64,000 nucleotides of DNA, taken from an uncultured Pseudovibrio sp. (GTDB lineage: Bacteria; Pseudomonadota; Alphaproteobacteria; Rhizobiales; Stappiaceae). The notes beneath the pieces are model-generated. The model was given only the letters and a program-made list of their open reading frames with translations. It was not told where the DNA came from and ran no database searches. The first letter of the stretch is position 1, and the number at the start of each line of letters is the position of its first letter. The DNA is taken from the NCBI GenBank assembly GCA_947496145.1, contig CANMBS010000014.1, positions 49,122 through 113,121 on the forward strand. Reading direction: 5' to 3'. Positions 10,461 through 18,961 of this stretch are shown here, one piece after another. Both the position numbers and the translations under genes were made by a program.

Positions 10461-11624
10461 CTATTCTGGGCCATCGCCTTCATTTAAGCCAAGGTTGCCC
10501 TCATTAGGAGCGTAGGGGCTTTTAGGCTTGGGCTTGGGCACATTGGCTCTTGTTTTAGAGCTACTGCTCCCCTCACCGTCTTTGCCCTTTTCAGCAGCCT
10601 TCTTACGGCCCATTGAAGGCACCTCACATTCAATGGTGTTGTAGTAAAGGCTATTCCCGCTGAAATGATGCGTGACGGACGTACTGGACCACAGGCCGTC
10701 CACCTCGGGCCTTATGTTTTTTGCAAGCACAAAGCAGCCAGCCTGCACGTTGATATCGCCGCGAACGGAAAATGTGGCCTTTCCGGCAGCACGCGCCAGC
10801 TCAGTTGCTTTCGACTTTGCAGCTCTCCTGGCTTCCTCCTCAGAAGGTAAGACTTCTGGAATTTCGAAGTCTGGCCCGTCCTCAACGGTTTCTTCTTCCT
10901 CAACCTTCTGCTCGGCTTTCTTGCGATCATACCATTTGGCTTTGACCTTGCCATGTTTGGGGCGCTGAAAGTCATCTGTCGAATAGCCACTTGGCTCCAA
11001 CAGGTTGGAATCAGGCTCAATGACGTATGGCCCGACCTCTTTTCCGGACACGGTCTTGCCAGTGCCCTTCTTCATGACGACCAGCTTGCCATCTTTTACC
11101 GAAACACTGGCGTCAAATTGCAAGCCAAGCCGGGTTGCAAACTGAATGTCGTCTTCTTCTGACTGTGCTTCATAGCGGTTTACTTCCACGGCAATTTCCT
11201 TGCCAAGCTTCAGCTCCCACTTGTTGCGCTTTGCGATGTCCTCAAAGATCTCTTTGTAGGTGGGATGTGTTTTGATCTTGTAGGCCTTCGTGCGCTTTTC
11301 CTTGGCCCTGGAACTGACATCTACTGATTGCGCAGATACCTGAATCTCATGCGGATAGCCGCCAAGTCCAATCTGATCCACTTTGAACTTGCCAAAGTCT
11401 CTTTCGGTCCGTTCGCCGGATATTGGGTCAATCACTCCTGCGACAAGGGAGAACGTGGTTCCCTTGCCAGGTGGAGTGATCTTTGCTTCAGGATCAGTGA
11501 TCGCAAAGGTCACGGTGTCAGAGTTACCGCCAGCATTTTCGGTGACAGTGCATTCCACGCCATGCGTGCGCATACGCCCTGAAATGTCCTCACCATTGGA
11601 CCAGACTTCGAAAAATGGGGTCAT
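10461..11624 (-). CDS. Baseplate hub/late control protein D (P2 gpD)
   Basis: A 387-residue Phage_GPD family protein. gpD forms the central baseplate hub connecting tail tube and spike. The N-terminal MTPFFEVWSNGEDISGRM, the ERDFGKFKVDQI region and the AQSEEDDIQFATRLGLQF segment are typical of the family. A Glu/Pro/Lys-rich tail (residues about 345-387) is a likely disordered extension. It overlaps gpU by ATGA, preserving the P2 T-U-X-D cluster in slightly changed order. Confidence 0.9.
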   Translation of the reverse strand: MTPFFEVWSNGEDISGRMRTHGVECTVTENAGGNSDTVTFAITDPEAKITPPGKGTTFSLVAGVIDPISGERTERDFGKFKVDQIGLGGYPHEIQVSAQSVDVSSRAKEKRTKAYKIKTHPTYKEIFEDIAKRNKWELKLGKEIAVEVNRYEAQSEEDDIQFATRLGLQFDASVSVKDGKLVVMKKGTGKTVSGKEVGPYVIEPDSNLLEPSGYSTDDFQRPKHGKVKAKWYDRKKAEQKVEEEETVEDGPDFEIPEVLPSEEEARRAAKSKATELARAAGKATFSVRGDINVQAGCFVLAKNIRPEVDGLWSSTSVTHHFSGNSLYYNTIECEVPSMGRKKAAEKGKDGEGSSSSKTRANVPKPKPKSPYAPNEGNLGLNEGDGPE

Positions 11625-12064
11625 ATCGATATCGAGATAAAGCTGTTTACGGCCTTCTGGCGTTCAGAGTCTTCAGGAGCCACATACTGAGTAAGCTCCA
11701 TTGTCGTCTCAAACTTTTCTGGGATGGGGTGAGCGCCCCAGAAGGTTTCGTTTTCATTGGAGATGCGACCAACCCATAGGCCAAGCACGCTTCCAGACCC
11801 ATGGACCAGAAGCGCAGGCTTTTGCGCCCTTATAGCAGCCTGAATACCGCGCAGCTGTGTAATGCCCATCTTGTTCAGGTGATGCGGGTAGAAGGTGCTT
11901 TGCAGCGTAATCGTATCGGGATTGGCACCAAGGGTATGGACTTGTGCAACTGCACCGACAACCGGCACGGGCACCACACGGCCTTCCACTTTCCGTTTCA
12001 GCTCCTCAATGGAGTATGTTGGAACAGAGAACCGGAACTCTCCCCAGCGCATCATTACAGGCAT
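11621..12064 (-). CDS. Tail protein U (P2 gpU)
   Basis: A 147-residue gpU-family protein, the tail terminator that caps the tube at the head-proximal end. Recognisable features are MMRWGEFRFSVPTYSIEEL at the start and the QSTFYPHHLNKMGITQLRGIQ core followed by PALLVHGSGSVLGLWVG. An AAGGTGA ribosome site precedes the ATG. It lies between the tape measure and gpD as in P2-like tails. Confidence 0.9.
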   Translation of the reverse strand: MPVMMRWGEFRFSVPTYSIEELKRKVEGRVVPVPVVGAVAQVHTLGANPDTITLQSTFYPHHLNKMGITQLRGIQAAIRAQKPALLVHGSGSVLGLWVGRISNENETFWGAHPIPEKFETTMELTQYVAPEDSERQKAVNSFISISI

Positions 12065-12073
12065 GGTATCACC

Positions 12074-15000
12074 TTATCCATAGCTGGACCTGCCGCTCAT
12101 GGAGATCTGGGTGGAACGGTTCAGCTGGCGCTCCATGATCTTGAGTACCTGACGTGCGAAATCTTCAGGGCTAACGGCTTGAACGTGGAAATGGTTGGTG
12201 AAAGAAACAGGTCCGCCTGCCATCCCGCCGCCGCCAGATACATTCGCGATCTGATTGTTCGGGATGACGTTTCCATCACCTTCCATTTCCAAAACTTCAG
12301 GACCGTCCTCACCGACAAGAAACAACCCGCCTTTCCAGACTGGACCACCTTTGCGCCGCGCACCGTCAATCTTTCTGGCAGGCATTGAAGCCCCGGCAGG
12401 ACCGGTAGAGCCAAGTCCTTTAAGGCTTGCTCCCAAACCGGAAACCTTAGCTTTTGCTGCGTCGATGCTGCTTGTGTCTACATTCGGTTTAACAGTTACA
12501 TCCAGATTTGACTGGATCTCAGAACCAGTCTTGCTTGCTTTGGCACTGAGCGCATCCAGTTCTGTTTTGATTTCGTTCAAACGAAGGCTTCGCTGCGCAA
12601 GTGCTCCTTCCTTCCAGCGATCAGAGGCATGCAGGGTTGGTATCCTGGTAATGGCCTGCTCTATGCGTTGACGCTCTGCCAAGAGATCATCAATCTTCTT
12701 TGCCGTGGGAGAACGTGTGTCCTTTGGGAGCTCATAGGAAACGGCCCCCCAATCTGGTTGCTGCCCCTTGGCCTCCAGCTTCTTCATGTTGTCATTAAAG
12801 TTGCTGTAGAAATTTGCGATGCTTTCCGGGTACTCCGCACTGATCTTCGGATCAGTTTTGAAGGCAGCTAACCAGGGGATTTCTTTTTGCACCCATTCTT
12901 TAAACTCAGTGAGGAGCTGCCGTGCATACCCAAGGTTGAGATACTTGTCCCAGCCAAGAGGTTTGATGATCAGGTCCCATGCAAGTTCTCCAGCAAGCGC
13001 AGCCCAGCCAATGTAAGGAATTACGCGCAGGGCCTTCCAAGCGAACGCCCTTATCAAGGATGTCCATTTAAGGCTACCTGCAATCTTCAACCATGGGATT
13101 TTCTTAATGTACGTTTTCCAGTTCAGGACGCCATAGATTAAAACTCCCCACTCAAGAACGCGCAGATAGTCTTTCCAGTCGAACGTCGTAACCACAGCAC
13201 CCCAGTTGATCGGCTTGATATAGTCCTCCCAGACTGGTGAGATGATGATGTTCGACCAGTCTTTGAGTACCGGAATTACATCTTCCCAGGCAAAAGTAGC
13301 TGCGGCCTTGATAGCGTCAACAGGGCTTGAAATCTTCCAGTCCCAGTTTTTGAACCATTCTTTCAAATCTGCGAAAGTCGCTTTGGCTGCATTTATGCCT
13401 TCCGTGGTTTTATTCAGCCCCCACGCAACCCCTTGTCCCATCTTGCTACCCCAACGCCTCCAGCTGAAGGTATTGGTATCGCCAGTAAGTGTCGTGAACA
13501 AAGACGAGAACGCATCCCCTATGTCGTCTAGGAGTTTTAACGTGTCACTGCTCAAGCCAGTGGTAAGGCCAGCCCAGAAGCCATCTGCGGCAACTGAGAA
13601 CTGTTTCCATTTAAGGTGAACGAATTTTGCAAAGCCCTTGAAGAACTGAAGAGCCGGCCCTTTGATCTGGTCCCAGTTCATAGCGGCGATTGTAGCAAGC
13701 CCTGCCCCAACCCAGGTGAGAGGGTTGAGTGCAAAAGCCGCCGTTGCAGCAAGGCCGCTTAACAAGAACCCGAGAGGCGCAAGGGCAGCAATGGAAAGCA
13801 CAGCATAGGTGCCAAACTTCAACAGTTCTGGATTGGTTTTAGAAAGCTCTGCTATACCGGTAGTGATTGAACTCAGGACATCTGAGACTTCTTTCAGCAT
13901 TCCTGTCTTGGAAAGGGAGATGTTAAAGTTCTCCCAGGCAGCTTGCAGGCGCATCCAGACACCCACAATACCTTTCACGCGAATGCGTGCCATCCGGTCA
14001 GCTGAACCGCGATAGTTGGCCTCCATCTCAGAGAGCTTGGCTTCAACATCACCCGCAAGCAATGCCATGATCTTTGCAGCGTGGCGCTTGCCAAAGATAT
14101 CGTTAAAGTATGCCTCGGCATTGGGGTGCTTCCTGAAGGCCCGTAACAGCCCCCTGAAGTCGATCTGTGTTCCAAGGACTGTCAGGGACTCAGTAAGACT
14201 GTCTGCAAGGATCTTCCGGTCAATAAAACCATCACCGCCAAGTTCTTTGGTGATCATATCCCCCATGGCAGCAACGAGTTTCAAGGGCGCTTTGTTCAGG
14301 CCGGGATCATCCAGCAACTCCTGCATCTGAGGAATGAGCGTACGAGCATCAATCCCATCTAAAGAAAGCTGCTCTGCAAGAGCTGTAGCTGATACCTTCT
14401 GCGCTCCGGTGATGAAACTGGCTGGATTAATGTTCAAAGCCTCAAAGGCCTTCATAGCCTTCTTGGAAGGCGCAATCAGGCTCATAAGAGCAAAGCGCAG
14501 TCCGGTACCAGCATTTGAAGCTTTAATGCCGTTGTTCGCCAGCTCCATGGAATAGGCAGCAAGCTCTTGAAGACTTTGACCCGTTGCAGCAGCAAGAGGA
14601 GCGACATACCGAAAGACGGTAGACATCTCCTGAATGTCAGTATTGGACTTGGTTGCTGCGTAGGCTAGCACATCCTCAACTTCTTTCATGCTGGCTGCAA
14701 CCTGCTCACGGGTTGCCATCGGTAAACGCATGGCCTGCGCAATGTTAGTCATGATATCGGCGGTCTCAGGTATCCCGATATCGCCTGCAAGCGAAACATT
14801 CAAAGTAGAGCGCAAAGACCCCATCATCTGCTCAAAGTTCATGCCTGCACGGTTCAGCTCAAAGGCCGCACCAAGAATGTCTTTGTTTAAAGCCGGGAAG
14901 TCTGTGTTGAGCACCATGGCGTACTCTTCTAAAGATTCCCGCTGCTTATCAGTGAGCTGGCCCACGGCTTGCGCCGCATTGCCCATTTTCTCATATTGGT

Positions 15001-15244
15001 AAACAGCACGAGCAGAAGCCGTTGCCGCCATCAACATGCCAGCAGACATGGGAGCAGTACTCACGGCTGAACGGCGTGCTGCCTTTCCCACTGCACCTAC
15101 AGCAGCAGGCACAGCCAGAGAGGCGGCACGCAAAGACTTTGTGGCGGCTGTGACAGTTGCAAGTGACCCGGCAACAGCTTTGCCGGGACCACTTACCTTG
15201 TCGATCAGCCGCATTATCAGCTTGGCTTCGCGAGCAGAGGACAT
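12074..15244 (-). CDS. Tail tape measure protein (P2 gpT-like)
   Basis: A 1056-residue tape measure; its length sets tail length. The N-terminal PhageMin_Tail core spans about residues 90-420 (GMNFEQMMGSLRSTLNVS, ATGQSLQELAAYSMELANNGIKASNAGTGLR). Hydrophobic segments follow at about 470-525 (AVLSIAALAPLGFLLSGL and following), then repeated Trp-rich stretches (WKDYLRVLEW, WKTYIKKIPW, WTSLIRAFAW), and a glycine-rich end. The C-terminal region holds a long helical repeat. Its start lies inside the E' reading frame, as in P2. Confidence 0.92.
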   Translation of the reverse strand: MSSAREAKLIMRLIDKVSGPGKAVAGSLATVTAATKSLRAASLAVPAAVGAVGKAARRSAVSTAPMSAGMLMAATASARAVYQYEKMGNAAQAVGQLTDKQRESLEEYAMVLNTDFPALNKDILGAAFELNRAGMNFEQMMGSLRSTLNVSLAGDIGIPETADIMTNIAQAMRLPMATREQVAASMKEVEDVLAYAATKSNTDIQEMSTVFRYVAPLAAATGQSLQELAAYSMELANNGIKASNAGTGLRFALMSLIAPSKKAMKAFEALNINPASFITGAQKVSATALAEQLSLDGIDARTLIPQMQELLDDPGLNKAPLKLVAAMGDMITKELGGDGFIDRKILADSLTESLTVLGTQIDFRGLLRAFRKHPNAEAYFNDIFGKRHAAKIMALLAGDVEAKLSEMEANYRGSADRMARIRVKGIVGVWMRLQAAWENFNISLSKTGMLKEVSDVLSSITTGIAELSKTNPELLKFGTYAVLSIAALAPLGFLLSGLAATAAFALNPLTWVGAGLATIAAMNWDQIKGPALQFFKGFAKFVHLKWKQFSVAADGFWAGLTTGLSSDTLKLLDDIGDAFSSLFTTLTGDTNTFSWRRWGSKMGQGVAWGLNKTTEGINAAKATFADLKEWFKNWDWKISSPVDAIKAAATFAWEDVIPVLKDWSNIIISPVWEDYIKPINWGAVVTTFDWKDYLRVLEWGVLIYGVLNWKTYIKKIPWLKIAGSLKWTSLIRAFAWKALRVIPYIGWAALAGELAWDLIIKPLGWDKYLNLGYARQLLTEFKEWVQKEIPWLAAFKTDPKISAEYPESIANFYSNFNDNMKKLEAKGQQPDWGAVSYELPKDTRSPTAKKIDDLLAERQRIEQAITRIPTLHASDRWKEGALAQRSLRLNEIKTELDALSAKASKTGSEIQSNLDVTVKPNVDTSSIDAAKAKVSGLGASLKGLGSTGPAGASMPARKIDGARRKGGPVWKGGLFLVGEDGPEVLEMEGDGNVIPNNQIANVSGGGGMAGGPVSFTNHFHVQAVSPEDFARQVLKIMERQLNRSTQISMSGRSSYG

Positions 15245-15929
15245 GCCATTCTCTTGGATTGTTGTTTAGAAATGCGCGTTGCGCGTGGGTGCCAGTACCC
15301 GATCAGCTCATCAAAGGGCGTATCGAGCAAATCTTGCCGGGAGAACCCAAGCTCTCCTGCGACCTGTGCGGCACAATCAAACCACAGGTCAGGGATTTCA
15401 TCCCATAAAGAGATTGGAAGCGTTACTGGTCTTCCGGTGTGCGAGCTTCCTGCGCTTGCTGGATCAAGCGCGCAGGCAAAAAAGGCACCGCTTTTTCCGT
15501 GATGGTCATGAAGTCTTCACCATCCAGTGCATCAAACTCTTCGGCACTCAAACCGCAAACAGCAGCAAGCACGTTGGTATCTTCAGCCTGAGCTTCAATA
15601 ATTGTGCGCCCATAGGGACGAGTAAGAGTGATGCTGGAAATCTCTCTTACCAGCTTGTCGTTCTCGTAAAACTCAAGGGGGAACTGAAGCTCAATCGTTA
15701 CCGGCCTGGGAGCGCCACGGCGTACAATTTTCCGTTTTAAAGGGACTTGTGGGGCAACAGAAGCAACCGGCTTAGCTTCACCGGAAACGGGGATTTCTGT
15801 CCCGTCGTCAGCAAAGAAACCAGCAGACCCGTCAGATGGTTTCATCTGCATTGCTTTTTGCATCTCAGTTTCCATCAGCTGATCAAGCTGTTCATCTGAG
15901 TTGAGGTTGGGGGCATCATGATCGAACAT
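15217..15929 (-). CDS. gpE-E' tail assembly chaperone made by -1 frameshift
   Basis: A slippery heptamer T TTT TTG at 15483-15477, in the correct phase of gpE codons (CCT TTT TTG), would move ribosomes by -1 into an open frame. This frame continues past the gpE stop and reads LPISLWDEIPDLWFDCAA...LLDTPFDELIGYWHPRA before ending at 15217 inside the tape measure gene. The product would be about 237 residues. P2 makes its E+E' tail chaperone with the same T6G site. The E' part has no ribosome site of its own. The alignment of slip site, frame and downstream composition is seen directly; frameshifting is inferred. Confidence 0.75.
15423..15929 (-). CDS. Tail assembly protein gpE
   Basis: A 168-residue protein with a Phage_TAC_7/gp41-like domain (PVTIELQFPLEFYENDKLVREISSITLTRPYGRTI) at about residues 75-150. 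The first 70 residues are acidic and probably unstructured, an extension compared with P2 gpE (about 90 residues). It works as a chaperone on the tape measure during tail assembly. It is the zero-frame product of the E/E' pair. Confidence 0.85.
   Translation of the reverse strand: MFDHDAPNLNSDEQLDQLMETEMQKAMQMKPSDGSAGFFADDGTEIPVSGEAKPVASVAPQVPLKRKIVRRGAPRPVTIELQFPLEFYENDKLVREISSITLTRPYGRTIIEAQAEDTNVLAAVCGLSAEEFDALDGEDFMTITEKAVPFLPARLIQQAQEARTPEDQ
15477..15483 (-). promoter_or_regulatory. T6G slippery site for programmed -1 frameshift
   Basis: The reverse strand reads TTTTTTG within CCT TTT TTG codons of gpE, the heptamer used by P2 E/E'. It is about 55 nt before the zero-frame stop. Confidence 0.75.
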
Positions 15930-15981
15930 GCAACACTCCTAATGAGACAAGTGGATTTTCCAGAATTTGGGATAGGTGAGT

Positions 15982-16491
15982 TTAGTAACCAAGCGCGTGG
16001 TTGATTTCTGCCAGCTGGTTCACACCATTGATGGTGCGTTTTGGCGGATAGGCATTCAGATGATGGATTACACGATCACCAGCCATGCGCTTGTAGTAGG
16101 TTATGCCCTGGATCAGAACATCAAACCCGGCTTTTTCACCGCGTTGCAGGTCATCTGTGGAATCGCCGTTAAACTCACCTTCAAGGGCGACGACATGCGG
16201 GACCACATTGCCATGCATTCGATCCCGCACAGCAAGACGAAAGGTTACTCGTGTTTTCAACCCTTGCTGCTGAGCAATAAGGGAGGAGATATCCGTGTTA
16301 AGGCCAGCCAGTTTAACACCGGCCTCCATGGGCTCCAACGCTGCCATGGGTTGGTTCACTGCCAGATCCATACCGCCGCCACGGTATTCCTGTGTGACGG
16401 ACTTGGGCATTTGAAGTTTTACCGTTTCTGTATCAATGCCATGATCGTTTCCGGCAATGAACATGGTGAAACCCAGCATAATGTCACGCAT
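15982..16491 (-). CDS. Major tail tube protein FII
   Basis: A 169-residue Phage_tube family protein that stacks as hexameric rings to form the inner tube. Typical signatures are MFIAGNDHGIDTETVKLQMPKSV, EYRGGGMDLAV and a C-terminal AGDRVIHHLNAYPPKRTINGVNQLAEINHALGY. Length equals P2 FII. It follows the sheath gene as in P2. Confidence 0.95.
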   Translation of the reverse strand: MRDIMLGFTMFIAGNDHGIDTETVKLQMPKSVTQEYRGGGMDLAVNQPMAALEPMEAGVKLAGLNTDISSLIAQQQGLKTRVTFRLAVRDRMHGNVVPHVVALEGEFNGDSTDDLQRGEKAGFDVLIQGITYYKRMAGDRVIHHLNAYPPKRTINGVNQLAEINHALGY

Positions 16492-16548
16492 TAGCTTGTC
16501 TCCTGATTTTGGGATTTGAGAGGGAAACGAAAGAAGTTGTCGTGTGTC

Positions 16549-18012
16549 TTAAGCTGCGACAGAGTTCATACGCGCAATCTCTGCGACCACGTCTTCAGCA
16601 AGCTTGCGGTAGTACCCACTGTTCCGGTTGAACTCGAACACGATGGTTTCCAATGGAGCTGGAGCTTCAGCATCATAAGAAACGTAAAGCTTGCCAGACT
16701 GCCAGGTCAGAGGCGTGTTGAGCTTAGGATCAAACCACACCTCACCCCCCAGAGTTGCACCAAGCCCCACCCAGCGGCGCAGCGCACCATTGACGGTCTC
16801 AGCTATGTCAGTGAGGGTTTGCAGGCCAAATGGTTTGTCGATAAAGATGGTGTGAGCCAGCTCAACACTTTCAATCATCACATCATGAGCGCGGCGCACG
16901 GACCAGAACTTATTGAGTGGATCAGAGCTTAGATTGCGTGCACCAAAGAGCTTGAAACCGCCCCCTTCCGCCCGAACAACTGTAGTGATCGCATTCCGGT
17001 TGAGGTGCTGAGATTCGGCAGACATATCAAAAAGTGAGTGTTCAATGGGACGACTTGTACCAAGTACACCTTCAAGAACCTGGCTGGATGGGGAATGCCA
17101 GAACCCTTTTTCATAGTCCAGACGGGCCTGCAATCCAGCTGCACGAGCAGATGTTGCTTCGGAAACAATCTGGGCACCCTTTTGAACTTTGACAAACGGG
17201 TCAATCATCATGAAAGGGCGGTCACTGTCAAAGCCAAGACGGTAGTCAATGGCATCTTCAAGAAGACCATTTGGCCCATCAACAATCACACCGGCACGCA
17301 GGCGGCGAGACAATGCATGAAGACCGGCAGCAATTGGGTTGTTGACCGTTCCAAGCGTGGCTGTGGCTGTCGCCCCAGTGCCACCACCACCAGTTAGCGT
17401 CACCGTTGGAACAGAAGTAAAGCCCATCCCCGGATTGACGAGTGCGATTTCTGTAACTTCACCCGTCTTACTGTTGATCACAGCAACCGCTTGCGCACCA
17501 TGCCCGCCGCCATTTGTGATCTGTACAGTTGGTGCTTCAGTATACCCGCTCCCTCCATCTGTGATCGTGAAGGATGCAATACCGTCGGTGGGCTTATTGG
17601 AGGTAAAGCCAGGTGCAACAAGCAGCTTTGGACGCACTCTGAGCAGAGTATACGCAAGGCGTAAAGCATGCATACCTGTCCGGGTCGCAGAGTTACCTAA
17701 AATATTGGCCTGGGTTTCAGCAAGTGTGTCTTCTTCATCAACACGCACAGCAACCACTGTCTGGCTGACTTTCCGGCTACCTTGCTCATGGATCGCTTTG
17801 AGATACTGCGGCAGAGTACCGCTTTCACCCAAACCCGCCATGTCATCCCCGTCACCAAGGATAAGTTTCCCCTTATTCGTGGGCCAGAGTTCATCATTAG
17901 CATCTGGTGCCGTGCCAATGATACCAATCACGCCTGTGTCAATGGTTTGAACAGGACGAGGGCCGTTGTTCCTCTCGACCGTCTCGATGCCGTGAAGTTG
18001 AAGGTCAGTCAT
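16549..18012 (-). CDS. Contractile tail sheath protein FI with inserted Gly-rich domain
   Basis: A 487-residue sheath protein (P2 FI family). The ATG at 18012 has GAGGACATC before it; the GTG-type start at 18045 is rejected. Conserved blocks are TGVIGIIGTAPDA, LVAPGFTSN and RLRAGVIVDGP near the insertion, and a C-terminal LPLETIVFEFNRNSGYYRKLAEDVV-like end. Between LVAPGFTSN and the helix before RLRAGVIVDGP, where P2 FI has only a few residues, about 80 residues are inserted. They consist of two copies of a GGSGYTEAPTVQI / GMGFTSVPTVTLTGGGGTGA type repeat. This is probably a surface-exposed decoration. Confidence 0.93.
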   Translation of the reverse strand: MTDLQLHGIETVERNNGPRPVQTIDTGVIGIIGTAPDANDELWPTNKGKLILGDGDDMAGLGESGTLPQYLKAIHEQGSRKVSQTVVAVRVDEEDTLAETQANILGNSATRTGMHALRLAYTLLRVRPKLLVAPGFTSNKPTDGIASFTITDGGSGYTEAPTVQITNGGGHGAQAVAVINSKTGEVTEIALVNPGMGFTSVPTVTLTGGGGTGATATATLGTVNNPIAAGLHALSRRLRAGVIVDGPNGLLEDAIDYRLGFDSDRPFMMIDPFVKVQKGAQIVSEATSARAAGLQARLDYEKGFWHSPSSQVLEGVLGTSRPIEHSLFDMSAESQHLNRNAITTVVRAEGGGFKLFGARNLSSDPLNKFWSVRRAHDVMIESVELAHTIFIDKPFGLQTLTDIAETVNGALRRWVGLGATLGGEVWFDPKLNTPLTWQSGKLYVSYDAEAPAPLETIVFEFNRNSGYYRKLAEDVVAEIARMNSVAA

Positions 18013-18056
18013 GATGTCCTCATGATGTGTGGTCCCGGCATCCAAGTCCGGGCATT

Positions 18057-18093
18057 AAAAAACCCGCTCCGGCGAGAGCCGTGCGGGCGGGTT
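18057..18093 (-). terminator. Intrinsic terminator between fibre genes and sheath gene
   Basis: On the reverse strand a GC-rich stem (AACCCGC...GCGGGTT) closes over an inner CGGCTCTCGCCG hairpin and is followed by a run of U. It divides the fibre/baseplate unit from the sheath-tube-tape measure unit. Confidence 0.75.
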
Positions 18094-18116
18094 GAATGTG
18101 TTTACTGTGTGTGTGC

Positions 18117-18680
18117 TTAAGAGGCAGGCAGCGCTGCTTTGGCCTCAGCAAATGTTTTGCTGACATCCCAGAGTGTGGCGGATGTGACATTGATCTGCGG
18201 ATGATCTTGCTGAAGCTGGTCCAGCTCATTTTGAATTTCAGCAGAGCGTGTGATGATCTTTGAGCGGTAGACACAAGCAGCGTTGTAAAGCGCCTGTGCT
18301 TTTTCCTGAGTGTCAAACTCAAGCAGAACACCTGCCTGCGTCATCGCCTTTGTCTGGCTTGCTTCTGGCAGTCCGGCCTTAAAACCATCAATAACTTCGC
18401 GAAGGCGCTCAACGCTTCGTTCATCGCACTTAAACTGGATACCGTTGATCTGAGTGCCTTGTTCAATCAGAACCTCTGCATGATTACTGACCGTTGCTCT
18501 ACCAGGTTCAGGTCGTTCAGGTTCTCCCTCCTCGACCTCAACACCAATAGCAGCCAGTTCCTCTTCGCTCAGACAGCGAAAGGCAGCAGCCGGGTATCTG
18601 TTTCCGTCCGTGCCCATAAAGGATTTGCTGGTATCCAGCTTAAGTTTCCCGCCCTCAGTGTTTAGAAAATAGTGCTTCAT
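18117..18680 (-). CDS. DUF4376-like tail-fibre-associated protein
   Basis: A 187-residue protein with a central-to-C-terminal helical domain (EVLIEQGTQINGIQFKCDERSVERLREVIDGF, FDTQEKAQALYNAACVYRSKI) resembling DUF4376 proteins, which are often the last gene of a tail fibre module. A role as fibre assembly chaperone, analogous to P2 gpG, is plausible from position only. The ATG overlaps the previous gene by 4 nt. Confidence 0.65.
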   Translation of the reverse strand: MKHYFLNTEGGKLKLDTSKSFMGTDGNRYPAAAFRCLSEEELAAIGVEVEEGEPERPEPGRATVSNHAEVLIEQGTQINGIQFKCDERSVERLREVIDGFKAGLPEASQTKAMTQAGVLLEFDTQEKAQALYNAACVYRSKIITRSAEIQNELDQLQQDHPQINVTSATLWDVSKTFAEAKAALPAS

Positions 18681-18961
18681 AACTTCACCCTGTAAATCCC
18701 ATACATGACATCATTTGCATCGGAGGTTTCTGGATGATGAGAGCCCTTAAAGTAACGCCATCCATCAAAATCATGAAACGGCCCATCTCCAGCAACCGTG
18801 GTGACTCGCACATCATTCCACCAGATAAATCGAACCCCTAATACTTTGCTGAAAAGGTAAATGAACACAGGGCTGCTATCTGCTCGATAAAACTCCCCGT
18901 ACGCAGGTTCTTTGTTTCTATTGGCTGGCAACAGATGATGCTTCAATCCTGGCACAATCAT
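18677..18961 (-). CDS. Unknown small fibre-module protein
   Basis: A 94-residue protein rich in aromatic residues (FIYLFSKVLGVRFIWWNDVRV, FHDFDGWRYFKGSHH). No family recognised. It sits between the fibre and the DUF4376 protein, overlapping both by 1-4 nt, so it is clearly part of the coupled operon. It could be a short tail-tip or carbohydrate-contact domain split off from the fibre; that is speculation from composition. Confidence 0.55.
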   Translation of the reverse strand: MIVPGLKHHLLPANRNKEPAYGEFYRADSSPVFIYLFSKVLGVRFIWWNDVRVTTVAGDGPFHDFDGWRYFKGSHHPETSDANDVMYGIYRVKL

